From Entoloma clypeatum (taxonomy: Eukaryota; Basidiomycota; Agaricomycetes; Agaricales; Entolomataceae), in the NCBI GenBank assembly GCA_963565915.1, contig OY751490.1, forward strand, positions 1 through 64,000: a stretch of 64,000 nucleotides of DNA, in the 5' to 3' direction. Positions 10,808-22,842 of the stretch are shown piece after piece. Each line of letters opens with the position of its first letter. The stretch's first letter is position 1. Position numbers and translations under genes: made by a program. The notes below the pieces were generated by a model that worked only from the letters and a program-made list of their open reading frames with translations, did no database searches and had not been told where the DNA came from.

Positions 10808-12455
10808 GATAATTGAAGTCGTAAGATGGTAGAGATCGACCGGCGATAGGGGTTATCTGCATAAAGGTCAGCAACCACAGAAATTGCAATTGGGAGCGGT
10901 GGGACATACCTGTTACAGACGTGAAAGATCTAGAATACAGAGCGAACGGAGAAATGAAATGAAAAACGAGGGTCTGTGAGTGGAGTTCGAGTCGATCGAG
11001 ACAATTGGACGCGGACGTATCTGGTCAAACCTTGAGCTGCGTTCTTTCTTATAAGTCGCAATGCATGCGATGTCAAGATATTGTTCATTGTTCTTGACTC
11101 ATGGAAAGAACAATAGCACGCGCTGATTGTCTGTGTTTGGATTACGTTGGCAACGACCCCATGACTCTCACTCAAGCGATTGCATCAATGACTCCCGTTT
11201 TTTTGTCCCGTACTAACCTTCTGATTCATCTACATAAACATAATTTACCGCAGTCCGTTGGCTTGACAGAATTCTAGAACCAAGTAGGTCGCCAGTCCAC
11301 TTTTGAAACACTTGAAAGTTGATCTCATGTCGGAGGTCTAGGCCGACATCGAGGATCACTCAGAAAGGATCCTCAGGGAAGACGTGATGCACGATGCACG
11401 ACAGGTTTGTTTTCCAGTTTCTCGTCATTTTTCAAGGTTGACCTGTCGAGGACTGGCTCGTACTGCGATGGTCGAATTGGAATGGTGTTACATGGTCATA
11501 CTCAAGCCGATATCTCGATCTGTCCGGTCTCACGACTGTTGCTCAGGGAGGACTATCACTAGGCGCTTTAGCCCCACTCACTCTGGCCCCTTGTCATAAA
11601 TCTGCGACTGCAACAGTTCCTCGGACCGCTCTACTGCTTATCTCCTGCTCCTAGCACCTGACGGTTTCCTATCTGCATCTTTTCTCATTTTACAGACGAA
11701 AAAACCTCCGAGACTAGTATCAGCATTGCGCCTGAACGCCGAGGACGAAACTCTGGACCTTTTTGTTTTCGCAGAATTCCCGCGCATGACGTGGACCGAG
11801 GTCTGTCAGTTTCCGTCGGATTTACAATGTCCTTTTCTTGAGGAGCCAAGGACCTGCTGCCGCCTTCCCTCGAGCATCTCCTCCTTCAGATTGGATCTCA
11901 AGGGTAACTTTCTTTTGTATTCTGGCAGTAATGATAACCCTTGGACTGCAGTACGTATCGCAAATATGACGAAAGTCGATCCGTAGTAACGCGCGACCAT
12001 CCTACCATCAATAGTCATTGTTGGCTTTTCTTTCGAAACGTGCTATTAATTTCTACTTTGCAGCCATAATTGTGTTAGTTCGGATTGCAAACAGAAGTCA
12101 GCTACGCAAGAACACTGAATTGAAAACCTATCAGTATCTAAACACCTTTAAAATATTTGTAATGTTATCCATCCGGTCCATCCGAGTCTTTCGAGATCAA
12201 AATGAAGAAAATCATTAATAGAGACCTTGACCAAACCTCTGTTACACCTATCGTTCCAAGACTTTGAAGACTTCCCCCACTTGCGTGGTCGGCAACGGAA
12301 TATCTCGTTCCCTGATACTAGTGGGAAACACGGGTCCGTCGTAATCGGCGATTTAGTTCATCAACTTCAATTTCCGGTGGTTTGCGATAGAGCTTGATGT
12401 TGCGGATGGCTGGAGGTCGTGTGAATATTGACGCGCACACGTCCTTGGAGTGACC
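10808..12455. other. Intergenic region, no gene supported
   Basis: Contains the promoter/leader of the BTG-like gene at its left end. Frames of up to 86 codons (for example plus strand 11726-11986) lack recognisable domains and coherent splice sites. I see no RNA gene or repeat. Confidence 0.4.
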
Positions 12456-13783
12456 CTACCAAGGGCTGAGGAAAGCCGAGTCGGGTGCCGGTGGTCGTAT
12501 GGAGAGTATGTTGGACAGTGTAGGCTCCCGCCGCGGCGTTTTCCAAGTAGAAATCAGAGAGTCTTTCCATAACTCATACTCGCTGGAACGGGTGATTGCC
12601 GTAACCTCCGGGTCACTCGAATTCGCAGGACTTGATGAAGTTGACGAACGAGGGTCGAGTCTGTCTACCAGGCGTCTCATGGGTATGACGGAAGGGTCTA
12701 GATCTTGCTTATCTACGACCGCATTGAAAGGAGGACAAGCATAGCTCTCTGGTACAGTTGCGAAGTACCGAGTGAAGTGGGACCCTGTTAGGAGAGGATT
12801 TGAGGTGGAGAAGATGTCACCCCCGCATTTACGGTCGGGCCGTCTCGAAGAATCTTCGAGTGAGATTGCAGGGTTTGGGGATAGAGGGGGCGATAGTCTG
12901 ATAACGGCGAGGTCCTTCCAGCCCATGTTGCAGATTTCGTCCTGGAACTGGTGAAGATATCCTTCTCCTTCCGTGTGAAAGGGGCCTGACGAGTATTTGG
13001 GTTTAATGGACCGCGCGGCTGAACGGATTTCAGGAGTGTCGACGGCCCGGGATGGTAGGTGCGACGGGTAGGCCGAATGGTTTATCGGTCCAAGTTCGGT
13101 GAGCAGCGCGTGGGGTACGTGGTTATCCGGGTGCGTAGTAGACAAGGGCTTAGGCAGCTCTGCAGTCTCAGGACGTGACTCTTCCGCAGAGCCAAGCTTC
13201 ATAAGGGCAGCAGCTCTGGACCATTCAGCCCGCTTCTGTATCCAAACCAGCCTATCTCGGGCACTGACGAGGCGCGGCGGCGCGTCCTCCAACAGTGTGG
13301 TTTGTAGTTGGCCTCCAGCGGTGAAAATCGTGGTCGCAGAATTCGGCGTACCCAGTTGTGGGGGGTAATCCGGTCGCTGAACACGATTAGCTGTGGTGGA
13401 AGTCCAGATGCTTGGTCCGAAAGGTGAGACGATGTGGCGTGGTTGTGGCATGTGTGTGTCGACAGCATGATAAGGCTGTTCTGAGCGATTTCCAGTGCCG
13501 CCAGAAATTGCAATGGATTGCGTAGCAGTGTAACCTCGGAGTAAAGAGAGCAGAGAGGAGCCTTGAAGGTTCCCACCTACGAAAAACGATCGAAGATCAT
13601 CTTCAGGCGCTAATTCATCTGGAGAACTGCATAAGGCTCGTTCCGGACATATGTGCATTCTAAAGAAAACAGCATGAGTGGCCACTGACACTTGAATGAT
13701 GCAAACATTCACCTTGTTCTGGCAAGATCAGGTGAGAGGAACGAGATTATATGTTCGCAGTCCGTGGGTGCGGGCGAAGTGAA
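12456..13783 (-). CDS. Unknown protein, about 415 aa, 5' end unresolved
   Basis: The main exon 13659-12456 is open for 400 codons. A 53-nt GT-AG intron (13712-13660) joins it in frame to an upstream exon 13783-13713 that encodes ...TDCEHIISFLSPDLARTR. An acceptor-like CTTGTAG precedes that exon, so at least one more 5' exon probably exists, but I could not place it. Reading straight through the intron is also open. The first methionine of the main exon is at 13658 (MHICPERALC). The protein is rich in Ser, Pro and Arg, with one possibly ordered segment around RDRLVWIQKRAEWSRAAAL. No domain, signal peptide or membrane helix is recognised. Function unknown. Confidence 0.5.
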
Positions 13784-14209
13784 CTACAAGCGCGGAGGGG
13801 CCGAAGGGAACGAAGATGGAGACGGACAGGGTGGCTTGTTCAAGAGGACGAGATTTAATAAGAAGGCAGCTGTTCAGAAAGGCGGTGCTACCGTCTGACC
13901 GCCACGATGCTGATGGACATTCCCTACAGCTTGAGTCAATGGTCGCTGATTTTACATATCGCTTCAGGCAGGTTGTAAGATTGATTCACTTGCATGGACG
14001 CGGAGATGAACTTACAACATCGACTATCCATCACGTGCCTCGGATGTTCAGCAATCATTTTCTTTTGAACCCGATGATCCAGACCAACATGTCCTCACAC
14101 AGCCTGGTGGAAGCGGCGGGGATGGGAGGCTCACCCCTTCCCTCTCGCAGGAAGCTTGGAGTAGGAGACGGTGACTAATTGCTGTGACGTCACGACTGAC
14201 GACTTGAAG
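13784..14209. other. Divergent intergenic region
   Basis: Separates the unknown minus-strand gene from the plus-strand SLM1-like gene. It should hold both promoters and the missing 5' exon(s) of the former. A frame on the plus strand here is the shadow of the minus-strand sequence. Confidence 0.45.
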
Positions 14210-16269
14210 ATGAACCACGACGGCCAGTCTCTGTCCCGCGCAACGTCCATCTCCCGTGCAAGCAAGCAGGGGTCCACCGTCTCAAGAAACCAGTCTCTCA
14301 TTAGGAAGAACGTCGCACCACAGGACCTCCGCCCGTCTGACGTCTTGATCGAACGTTTCGTGGCATGGAAGGCCATCGTGAAGCAGCTCATCTCCTATTT
14401 TGAGGTCTGTCGATCGTTCTCGGGCCTGACGAGTCTTCTTCTGATTTCCTTGATGCCAGGGTATAGCAGACATCGAAAACAACACTGCAAGGGAGCTCAC
14501 CAAACTCGGGGCAGTCATCCAGGTTCCGTTTCGTGCTGGAAATCAATTTTTAGGCGAGGGAGGGCTGCAGGCACGTCTGACCTTTTTTCGCCGTTGAATT
14601 TTCGCACTCAAGCCTCTTCAGGATGTCTATTATGATATTAGGGACAAGACCCGTATAATTGCGGACCACCATGCAAACCTCGGTCGCACAATCGATGGAT
14701 CCATCGTCCAACACCTTCAGAAGCTTCGCGCAGAAATCAAGGCTCATATCAAGGTACCTAGCTCCCAACAGTCACATACCAAAAATTCTCACGACATGCA
14801 GAATGTTCAAAACGATACCGGGAAGCTCGCTATCAACGTCGCAAAAGAACGAGAGCTGTCAACCCGTTTCATATCTGAACTGTCGACGAGTATCGCACTA
14901 TACAAGAACACGCCAATGAACGTCACGAGCAAGTCAGATCCGTGGGTTTCTGCCCCTCCCCAATCCTCTTAATTACTTATTTTTTTTATTAATAGCTATG
15001 TCGCCAACCTAGCCGTCGCACGCCAACTTCAGAAACAAGTCCACGAAGAAAACCTCCTCCAAAAGTCAATCATCATCATGCAGCAAAACTCGGCTCACTT
15101 TGAAGAAGGCATCGTCCGCGCCCTCCAGTCTGCCTGGCAGACATTCGAAGAATGGCAGTCCCGCGCTTCCCTGGCCATTCAAGAATCGTTCTCGGCTCTC
15201 TCCACCCACTTTGGCTCTCTGGAACCCGACAGCGAATGGATCTCGTTTGCGGCAAGAAGCGACCACCTCTTGGACCCAGACACGCCCCTCCGCGACCCGC
15301 AGCATATATCCTACCCGTCGAAATCGGATCCGAGCGTCGTGCCGGTGCACACAGGCCATCTGGAGAGGAAGAAGCGATTCACGAGAAAGTACCGCGAGAG
15401 CTACTTTGTGCTCACGCCTGCGGGGTTTTTGCACGAATATGCGTCTGCGGATCCGGTGTCGCATGACGGGCAGACGCCTGTGTTCAGCCTTTTCCTGCCA
15501 GCGTGCACGTTGGGGCCTCCGGCGACTGCGAGCTCGAGGTCGCACAAGTTCCACATCGAGGAGAGGAAGGACGGGACGGGGACGACGAAGGCGGGCGGGG
15601 GGGCGTTCAGTCTCCTTCGTATCGGGGGGAAGGGGGGAATAACGGGAGGAGGTGGGAGTGGGCATGCATGGAGCTTCAGAGCCCGGAGCAGGGAGGAAAT
15701 GATGGAGTGGTGGAACGATCTGCGGATGTTGTGTGCAAGGTTCTTGGTTGCAAGTGAGCAGATGGAGAGGAGTGGGCCTGTTGCGGCCGTGGTTAGGAGG
15801 GCTGGATATGCGACTGAGAGCGAGGAGGAGGAGGGAGAGGGAGAGGGAGACGAGAGAAGCAGTGCAGAGGAAGAGGAGGGAGGGGAGGAGGAAGTATATG
15901 AGGATGCGAGTGCGGAACTGCCAGGTTATCTCCAAGGTGGCTACACCGTAAGGATATCTTTTCCTTTGCAAAAAGATCGCCAATTCACGTTTTGCTTAGG
16001 TCGAGAAAGAAAGCGTCAAGGGCAACGGAAACGGCGCTGCACCAGGGCCCAATGTCGACGACACTCCCGCCGAACCCCTCTCCCGAAGACCGTCGAGGAG
16101 ACAACAAGAAAAGGCGCCAGAAGGGCGTGCAAACCACATCCAGTCGTTTTCCGAACGTCCAGACGATCACCCTGAGCACACCGAACACGAGCACGAGCCT
16201 GGACACGGGGATGACGACCAGGGTGTGCACGTTGCGGAAGGAGCAAATCGGTTCCCGGAGCGCTTGTAA
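14210..16269 (+). CDS. SLM1-like: SLM1/SLM2-like F-BAR and PH domain protein, 599 aa
   Basis: Six exons close exactly in frame: 14210-14404, 14460-14570, 14622-14753, 14802-14941, 14996-15947 and 16000-16269. Residues ~30-250 are a helical region typical of Slm proteins, with IRDKTRIIADHHANLG, a conserved stretch in the family. A PH domain follows (HTGHLERKKRFTRKYRESYF, ending in WSFRARSREEMMEWWND). The PH domain has a glycine-rich insertion. The tail is acidic, then basic and disordered. In yeast, Slm1/2 bind PI(4,5)P2 at the plasma membrane, associate with eisosomes and recruit TORC2 and calcineurin substrates; a similar role is inferred. Intron 14571-14621 appears to use a GC-AG boundary, the only choice that keeps phase. 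The start at 14210 is the first ATG in frame. Confidence 0.88.
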
Positions 16270-16908
16270 TTTCTCTCGAAGCTGTCATAAGTATGGGTCG
16301 TTGCGCAGTGCAGTCGATGTTGGGGTCCTGGTTTTAGGTGTAAGGAGCATAGTTACTCTTATTGTTTCGGACAACTCTTTTTTTGTGTGGGCCAGGTATC
16401 AAGAATTCCTGTGTGGATGCAGCTATGGTCTCTTCCTCGTCTAAACCCTTGGTGTGAAGGGAGCGTTCAAGGAAGGCGGTGTCTTTCTTTCTTCAGTGCA
16501 GAGTCTATATATCACATTCCCAGCCTGTCAGTGCTCGTGCGATCATCGGCGGTGAGCGACATTCAGGGGCTTGACGTAGGGGTGAAAAGTTCAACGGTCA
16601 GTTGTGATCACAGTCTCGTTCTTTTAACGGCAAACTGGGACTTAGGGTGCACCATTCACTTTATCGTTGTGGGCGGTCTTTGTCAAAGGAAGGATAGTAT
16701 CATTCTGTTTGAAGACTCGCGGCTGCCATTGCGTCGCATTGGGTCAATATCTCATGATGATGCTGCCCAATTCGTTCACAACAAAGTAATTTCACAGGAC
16801 TGATGGCAACTATCCAACCTACTTTATAATCTTGATGACTCACAGTCGGCCCGACTCTCTCCCATGACACACCAAGCTTTCCTTCTTGTCCCCCCAACCC
16901 ACGCCACC
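16270..16908. other. Intergenic region between two plus-strand genes
   Basis: Probably the 3' untranslated region of the SLM1-like gene and the promoter of the Zn2Cys6 gene. No independent feature recognised. Confidence 0.45.
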
Positions 16909-19900
16909 ATGTCGTCCAACGAGGACGAATACAACGACGAGAGTCCTCTTGCGAAGAAGAGACGCGTGCAGCGTGCTTGTGATATGTGCAGGAGAAAGAA
17001 AGGTATCTTGTCATTCCTCGTTCATCTCCCCCTTCTCTGACCATATCAGTCCGATGTAAGGATGATCTTCATAATCTCATACAAGCTTCTCATTATGCCA
17101 GGTGACGGCGCACAATTGCCTAGTAACAAGTGCTCGAATTGTATCGTGTATACATTCGAGTGCACCTATATCGAATCATCCAAGGTGGGCCACCGACTCA
17201 CCATCGATCTTCTTCGGAATGCTTGATAACTCCGTCCAGAAGCGTGGACCTTCCAAAGGGTGCCCTCATTACCCGCACTGAACGAACCGCATGTTCAATT
17301 CTTTTTTTTTCATGGTACAGATACGTGCAAAGCCTGGAGAATCGACTTCAGAAACTTGAGAGCATCCTTAGCAAGGTTTGTGAAGGTCCTCGTCCTTCCC
17401 GGACCATCAACTCACTAGTTGCTTTCTCCACAGATCCGCCCTGACGAGAAGGCTCTCAAAGAGCTCGATGTCGACTGCTGGCCCATTAATGCAACCACCA
17501 CCCCAGGCTTTCAACATTCGACCGCCTCCCGCATTGCCACCACCATCATCCGAGGCGTCAACGCCACCGCGCTTGGCGAAACAAATTATAACGACATCTC
17601 CCAGGCTACCGGTGACGATGATGACGCCGATGCGCTCGCAGACAGGATATCTAGGCTCGCAGTCTCAACGGATTCACGGTTCTTGGGAAGCGCGAGTAGC
17701 GCTGGGCTCGTAAGCAAGGCATTTGAAGTCAAAGACGCCTATACGGGGATGGAGAGCGGCTCCCGGCCTCTGCCGAGAAGGTCAGAATTCTGGGATATCC
17801 GCCCCGTAAGTCCTTCTCCACCCTCGTTCTGAGTCCGCGACTCGATCCGACTCTGACACATCTCTTTTTCGATAGTGGGAGGCCGCCGCCAGAAAAGTCG
17901 AAAAAGCCAGATACACCTTCCCTCCTCCGGACCTCCTTGCCTCTCTCGTCGACCGATACTTCACCAATGTCAACACCTTGCTCCCGCTCCTCCACCGCCC
18001 AACGTTCGAACGATCTCTCGCCACAGAACTCTATAATACAGACGACGATTTTGCGGCGACTGTGCTCTTGGTGTGCGCTGTGGGCTCACGGTACTCGGAT
18101 GACGAGAGGGTGAAGCTGGATTCTGTGGATAATTGGCACTCGTCTGGATGGAAGTGGTATAATCAGGTGCAAGCGCATAGGAGGCCGTACGGCGAGCAAC
18201 CGACCGTGTATGATCTGCAATTTTACTGTGTATTCTTCTCGTTTCTCTTTCTCTTGCTTCCGTTTGTTGACTGGTCTTCATGATTTCTAGCTGGCAGTCG
18301 AGTTCCTCCAAGGCGTCTCTGCTCCTCATTTTTCTTGGACGATGATCGGGATTGGGATAAGACTTGCACAGGACGTTGGAGCTCATCGGCGGAAGAAGGA
18401 CATGCATAAAAGCATGACGGCGGAGGAAGAGATGTCGAAGCGGGCGTTCTGGTATGTTCTCTCTTCCATAGGACCTCGTCGCATTTATCAATCTCGGATA
18501 TAAAAGGGTCCTTGTATGCCTGGACCTCATGGTCAGCACTGGACTGGGACGGCCGTGTGCGATCCAAGACGAAGAGTAAGTCAGCATCTTCTTTCTCTTC
18601 ATGACATGCTCAGAAGTAATCACAGCTTCGATACCGACTTCCCCGTAGAATGTGATGATGAGTACTGGTTCAACTCCAACCAAGCTGTTGCGACTTTTGA
18701 ACCTTCTTCAACGCCCGCTGAGAAACAACAAGTCTTCTTCGAGCAGCCGCCGGACAAGCCCTCACTGATCACAGCCTTCGTGCTCTTCCTGAAACTCAAC
18801 AAGGTACTGACGATGCTGTTCAGGACGATCGTAGGTTTCACCTTCTGGCTCCACGCCATTCAGCAAGGTCTGACTTTTATGGTGACATATAGTACTCCTT
18901 AAATAAGAATAAAGTCCTTCTGGGCTTTGTAGGCCCCGAATGGGAGCAGCACATTGTCTCTGAACTTGACTCCGCGCTGAACCAATGGGTCGATTCCATC
19001 CCCGAACATCGTAAATTTTCCTTTCCTAGTTCTCCGTTCTCTCTCTCGCTAACTTTCATCTCTGCTTCTAGTCCGTTGGGACCCGAACCGCGAGAACCCG
19101 CAATTTTTCGACCAATCTGCTTACCTCTATGTCTCCTACTATCACGTTCAAATTCTCATTCATAGGCCCTTCATCCCGTCTCCCAATAAGCCCTCTTTGA
19201 CGCCGTTTCCATCGTTAGCCATATGCACTAACGCTGCAAGGTCATGTTGCCATATCGTCGAGGCTCAGAGGAAGAGAGGTCTTCGCATCTTGCCGCATCT
19301 ACAAGTGGGTTGACATCTCTCGTCTCATCTTGAATCCGGCCATGTTTCCACGCTAGATCGGAAACGGTCCACTCCCATGTCTTCTCTATCTTCTAATGGA
19401 GAATCATTCCCGATGTTCCTCGTTTCATTTTCCCTTCGATACATCAGTTTACTGACATCTGTTACCATTGCAGCTGCATACTTTTACGGCCGCCATCGTC
19501 CTCCTTCTGAACGTATGGGGTGGGAAGAGGTTGGGTGCAACGTCAGATCCTAGCAAAGAAATGGCGGATGTGCGTCGATGCCTCGACGCCCTCAAGGCTT
19601 GTGAGAGTCGGTGAGCTCCGTCTCATTCTATTCCTTCCCCCTATGTTCAACCTTGTGTGCTCTGTAGCTGGCATAGTGCAGGTCGCTTGCGGTAAGCCTC
19701 GATGTGTAACTGTCGATGTGACACTGAACCTTTGGCTCAAGGGATATCGTGTGTGAGCTAGCTTTTGCAGGCGACCTACCTCTGCCCGCAAGTCCGCCCA
19801 TGAGTAACAAAAGGGACAGGGACGCGGATAGCCCTGGGTCGCAACATTCGTCCTCTCCGTATGGATCGCTGGATCCGTTCAACCCTGCTGGTGGTTGGGT

Positions 19901-20612
19901 TTCTTCCCCAGACGCGCACGTAGAGGGACAGGTTGCCGGAGATGGCGTGCCACGGACAATGGCGGGGTCAAGGAGGGCGTATCGACACCATAACCATCAG
20001 CATCAACCAAGGCAGGAAGTAGCACCACAGCTTCCGGTTTACAGCACCGATTTGGGGACGTTCCCATGGACACCCTCTTTTGCATCTATGGCGTCCACCG
20101 ACACGGGCGGGAATACATTCGAGAGGGAGAAAACATACGGAGGAGACTTGGGGATCAACGGCGTTAGTCCTGCTGGTTCGTCTCCGTCGCCGTACCCTGA
20201 GGTTCCTGGCGGCACGGTGCCTCATCAGATGGCAACTGGGATGGAAGGTTATGGCTCGCTGTTCACCTCTGCCCCTGGACCGGTGGTTGACGCTGGCAAC
20301 CCTCGCGTCTACTCACGCCTAGAGAGCCACCCTGATCGTTTCTCGTTGCCGAGCTCGGGCGGGCCCGAAGCCTTTAACAGTCCTTGGTTCGGGGGAGCTG
20401 GCGATATACCAGGCGACGCTTACGCGTCCAGCATGACAAGATCCAATGCCGGTCTAGGGATGGATGGGGAGACACAGGGATTCGTGACTTATGACATGTG
20501 GTCGAATGCGCCTTCTGGGATCGAGTGCGTGCTCCCTCGTGGTTCTCTGCTTGTGGATGCTGAGGGGAGATATGTAGATTCGATGAGTGGGACAGATATC
20601 TCACGAATGTGA
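16909..20612 (+). CDS. Zn2Cys6 transcription factor with fungal-specific TF domain, 933 aa
   Basis: Fifteen exons give one closed frame: 16909-17002, 17050-17055, 17102-17184, 17240-17259, 17321-17375, 17434-17805, 17876-18229, 18291-18451, 18507-18575, 18626-18830, 18893-19010, 19072-19304, 19474-19610, 19668-19691 and 19742-20612. The start has a strong context (GCCACCATG). The zinc cluster is RACDMCRRKK-VRC-DGAQ...CSNC...FEC, and its third cysteine codon is split by a 6-nt micro-exon. A coiled-coil linker follows (YVQSLENRLQKLESIL), then the fungal-specific TF domain with RLAQDVGAHRRK and GLGRPCAIQDEDF. The C-terminal 280 residues are low-complexity. This layout matches the agaricomycete group often annotated as xylanolytic activator-like; the target pathway cannot be told from sequence. 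Confidence 0.9.
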
Positions 20613-21348
20613 GCGCGATGACACAATCGTTTGGGATAGGAACATAGCTGGATTTATTTGTATTGGCTCTTGATAACGGTGGCGAACTTGGATCTTTGAA
20701 CTTGAACGATGATTAATATCCCCCCCACACACACCTGACCGTTTCGATTGTAATAGTAGTACCTCTCACATAAGACTTATCATTATGCGGAATCCAAAGT
20801 TCCCTGCCAGTGCCCAAAAAGCCAAAGTACTTTTCACCCGGCGCTTTAAGCATCAGGTAGCCCACCAAACTGGCCAAAAGGTGACTAACCCCTTCCTTTG
20901 TCGTCACAGTCCCATGTACATGGGCATGGCATAATATTTGCCACGCTGACCCCCCCAACCTTGTGGGGGAAAAAGGATCAAGTGACGGTCGGTACCGCGA
21001 TGAAACCCGCCATGAACCCATGCGTGGCGCGTGATCGGCGGGAGATGGATGTTGAGCCATATCTCTCAACAAAGGGAGGAAAGATATAATAATAGTAGGA
21101 ACATCATATACAAAGTAATTAAGTATAGGTCAGTCATGTATGCGACACACATTGGCAGTAAGTGGTTATATCGTGTTTCGCGGTCGTCAGTCATTTCAGA
21201 AAGAGAAACCTATACATGTACAAAAGGTGCCAGCAGCGATATGTACCACCCTTGAGAAACAGTAATAGGACGCAAAAGGGATAGATGAACTACTTGATGA
21301 GGCGCTGAGGTGCAAGAATCAGTCCATAGCTGACGATTCGGAGCCTAA
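20613..21348. other. Convergent intergenic region
   Basis: Lies between the 3' ends of the Zn2Cys6 gene (plus) and a G-alpha gene (minus). It holds both 3' untranslated regions. No further feature seen. Confidence 0.5.
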
Positions 21349-22842
21349 TCACAGTAGTCCACACTCTCGAAGATGAATCTGAAGTAGAATATCCTGTATC
21401 GCATTCAAGACGACTGTAGATGGTTTCCGAGGAAATATAGGACAACATGTGAGACAAGAAACTGTGGGGTGGAGACAAGGGGAACGCACATGTGATTTGT
21501 TGTGTATCCGTTGCGCATGTATAATGTGCGTATATCTGCTTCGTCGCCGCGTTCTTGTTGAGACTTACGAACCTGTAGGGGAAGGGGTCATACTCAATAG
21601 AGCGACACAGAATGCCCGCATTGATCGCACCGATGGAGCAAGTAGTCGCACGCAGAGTCATAATCTTCTCCGCCGCTGTAGTCTGGGAAGTAGTCACCGA
21701 GTGGAGAGCGAGGGAGTTTCTCGGAGAAGATGTCGATTTTGTTCAGGAAGAGGATCTATGATTGCGATGTGTTTGAGCAGGAAGGTCGAAAATCAGGAAC
21801 ACGTACTATTGAAGTTTTTACGAACCATCGAGAGTTGCAGATGGAGTCGAAGAGAGTAAGAGCCTCTTGCATTCGGTTCTGCAAAAGGGAAGGAGGCTCG
21901 ACGAAAGGGGAGAAAAAGAAAAGAGGGACGAATACGCACAACACACTGGTCCTCGTACAACATCTGATCGTACTCGCTCAATCCCACCAAAAATAAAAGT
22001 GCCGTTACGTTTTCAAAACAATGTATCCACTTCTTCCGCTCGCTCCTCTGACCCCCAACGTCCACCAGCCTGTAGGTCAGTTCCCCAACCTTGAACGACG
22101 TCTCTGTGATCCCTGTCGTTTTCACTCTAGTCCGGAGGATATCCTGGTCGGTAGGTACATAACTGGGTGAAGAGAGGCGGTCAACAGCGTTGAACCAGTA
22201 TACGGTGCTGTCGTCGAGCTGGTACTCCCGGGCGCGGCGAACGGCGGCTTTGATACCGGGATCCCGCCAGAGATTGCGGATTGCTTCAGCCGCCGGTTGA
22301 GAGAGAGAAGGTCCAGTGATGTGAGAGGGAAGGGAGAGTATAAGATCTTTTCGCGGTATGTTTTGAGGAAGGAGAGAGATGTTGAGTTGTGGGAGGGCTT
22401 CGAGGACGTTCCTAACGACGGAGCGAGGTTGGTAACGTCAAAGACCAATGCTTGGTGACGACTAACCGCATGGACAGTGTTGTGTTGGAAAAAACAATTC
22501 CCTTGTATGACTCTCGTTCGACCTCGTTGAACCCGCCTTGGTGGATGAGTTTCATCTGCTTCAGCACCGTTGACTGTTCCCAGAGGGTAGTGAGTTTTGG
22601 TTACCGAGGCTCTGTCTCTCGGTGCGCACCTTTCCTGACTCTCCGGCACCCAGAAGAAGCATTTTAATCTCGTTCCTTGCCAGGAGGCGGTCCCGCTTCA
22701 GTTTTGCCTCAATATCTGTGTTTCCTGGATGAAAAGTGTCAGGCGGTGGAATTTTACTTTTCATGTATGCAAGGTACTGACGAGCTTTCTCTTCATGGTT
22801 ATGATGAAAGATGTGGTGAGTCTTCGAGTGTAGACAGCCCAT
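21349..22842 (-). CDS. Heterotrimeric G-protein alpha subunit 1, 359 aa
   Basis: Eight exons close in frame: 22842-22782, 22724-22630, 22573-22467, 22411-21940, 21878-21807, 21755-21631, 21572-21490 and 21413-21349. All G-alpha marks are present: MGC start (Gly2 myristoylation, Cys3 palmitoylation), P-loop GAGESGKST at ~46-54, switch I RTRVKTTGI, switch II DVGGQRSERKKW, NKID for guanine specificity, TCATDT, and a C-terminus ending ECGLL with cysteine at -4 as in the Gi class. It should act at the plasma membrane downstream of seven-helix receptors, for example in pheromone or nutrient signalling. The first intron (57 nt) is a stop-free multiple of three, so a naive model would add 19 residues. 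A paralogue with the same intron positions lies at 36675-38282. Confidence 0.93.

Noticed and set aside
15066..15983. 305-codon minus-strand frame
   Set aside because: Antisense to the well-supported main exon of the SLM1-like gene; no domain of its own.
18223..18683. Minus-strand frames of 114-237 codons within the Zn2Cys6 gene
   Set aside because: Antisense to exons 8-10, which are fixed by phase and by conserved TF-domain residues.
19305..19473. 169-nt intron of the Zn2Cys6 gene as possible hidden exon
   Set aside because: Exons on either side join in phase and match the expected order of the TF domain; no extra open segment with good splice sites was needed.
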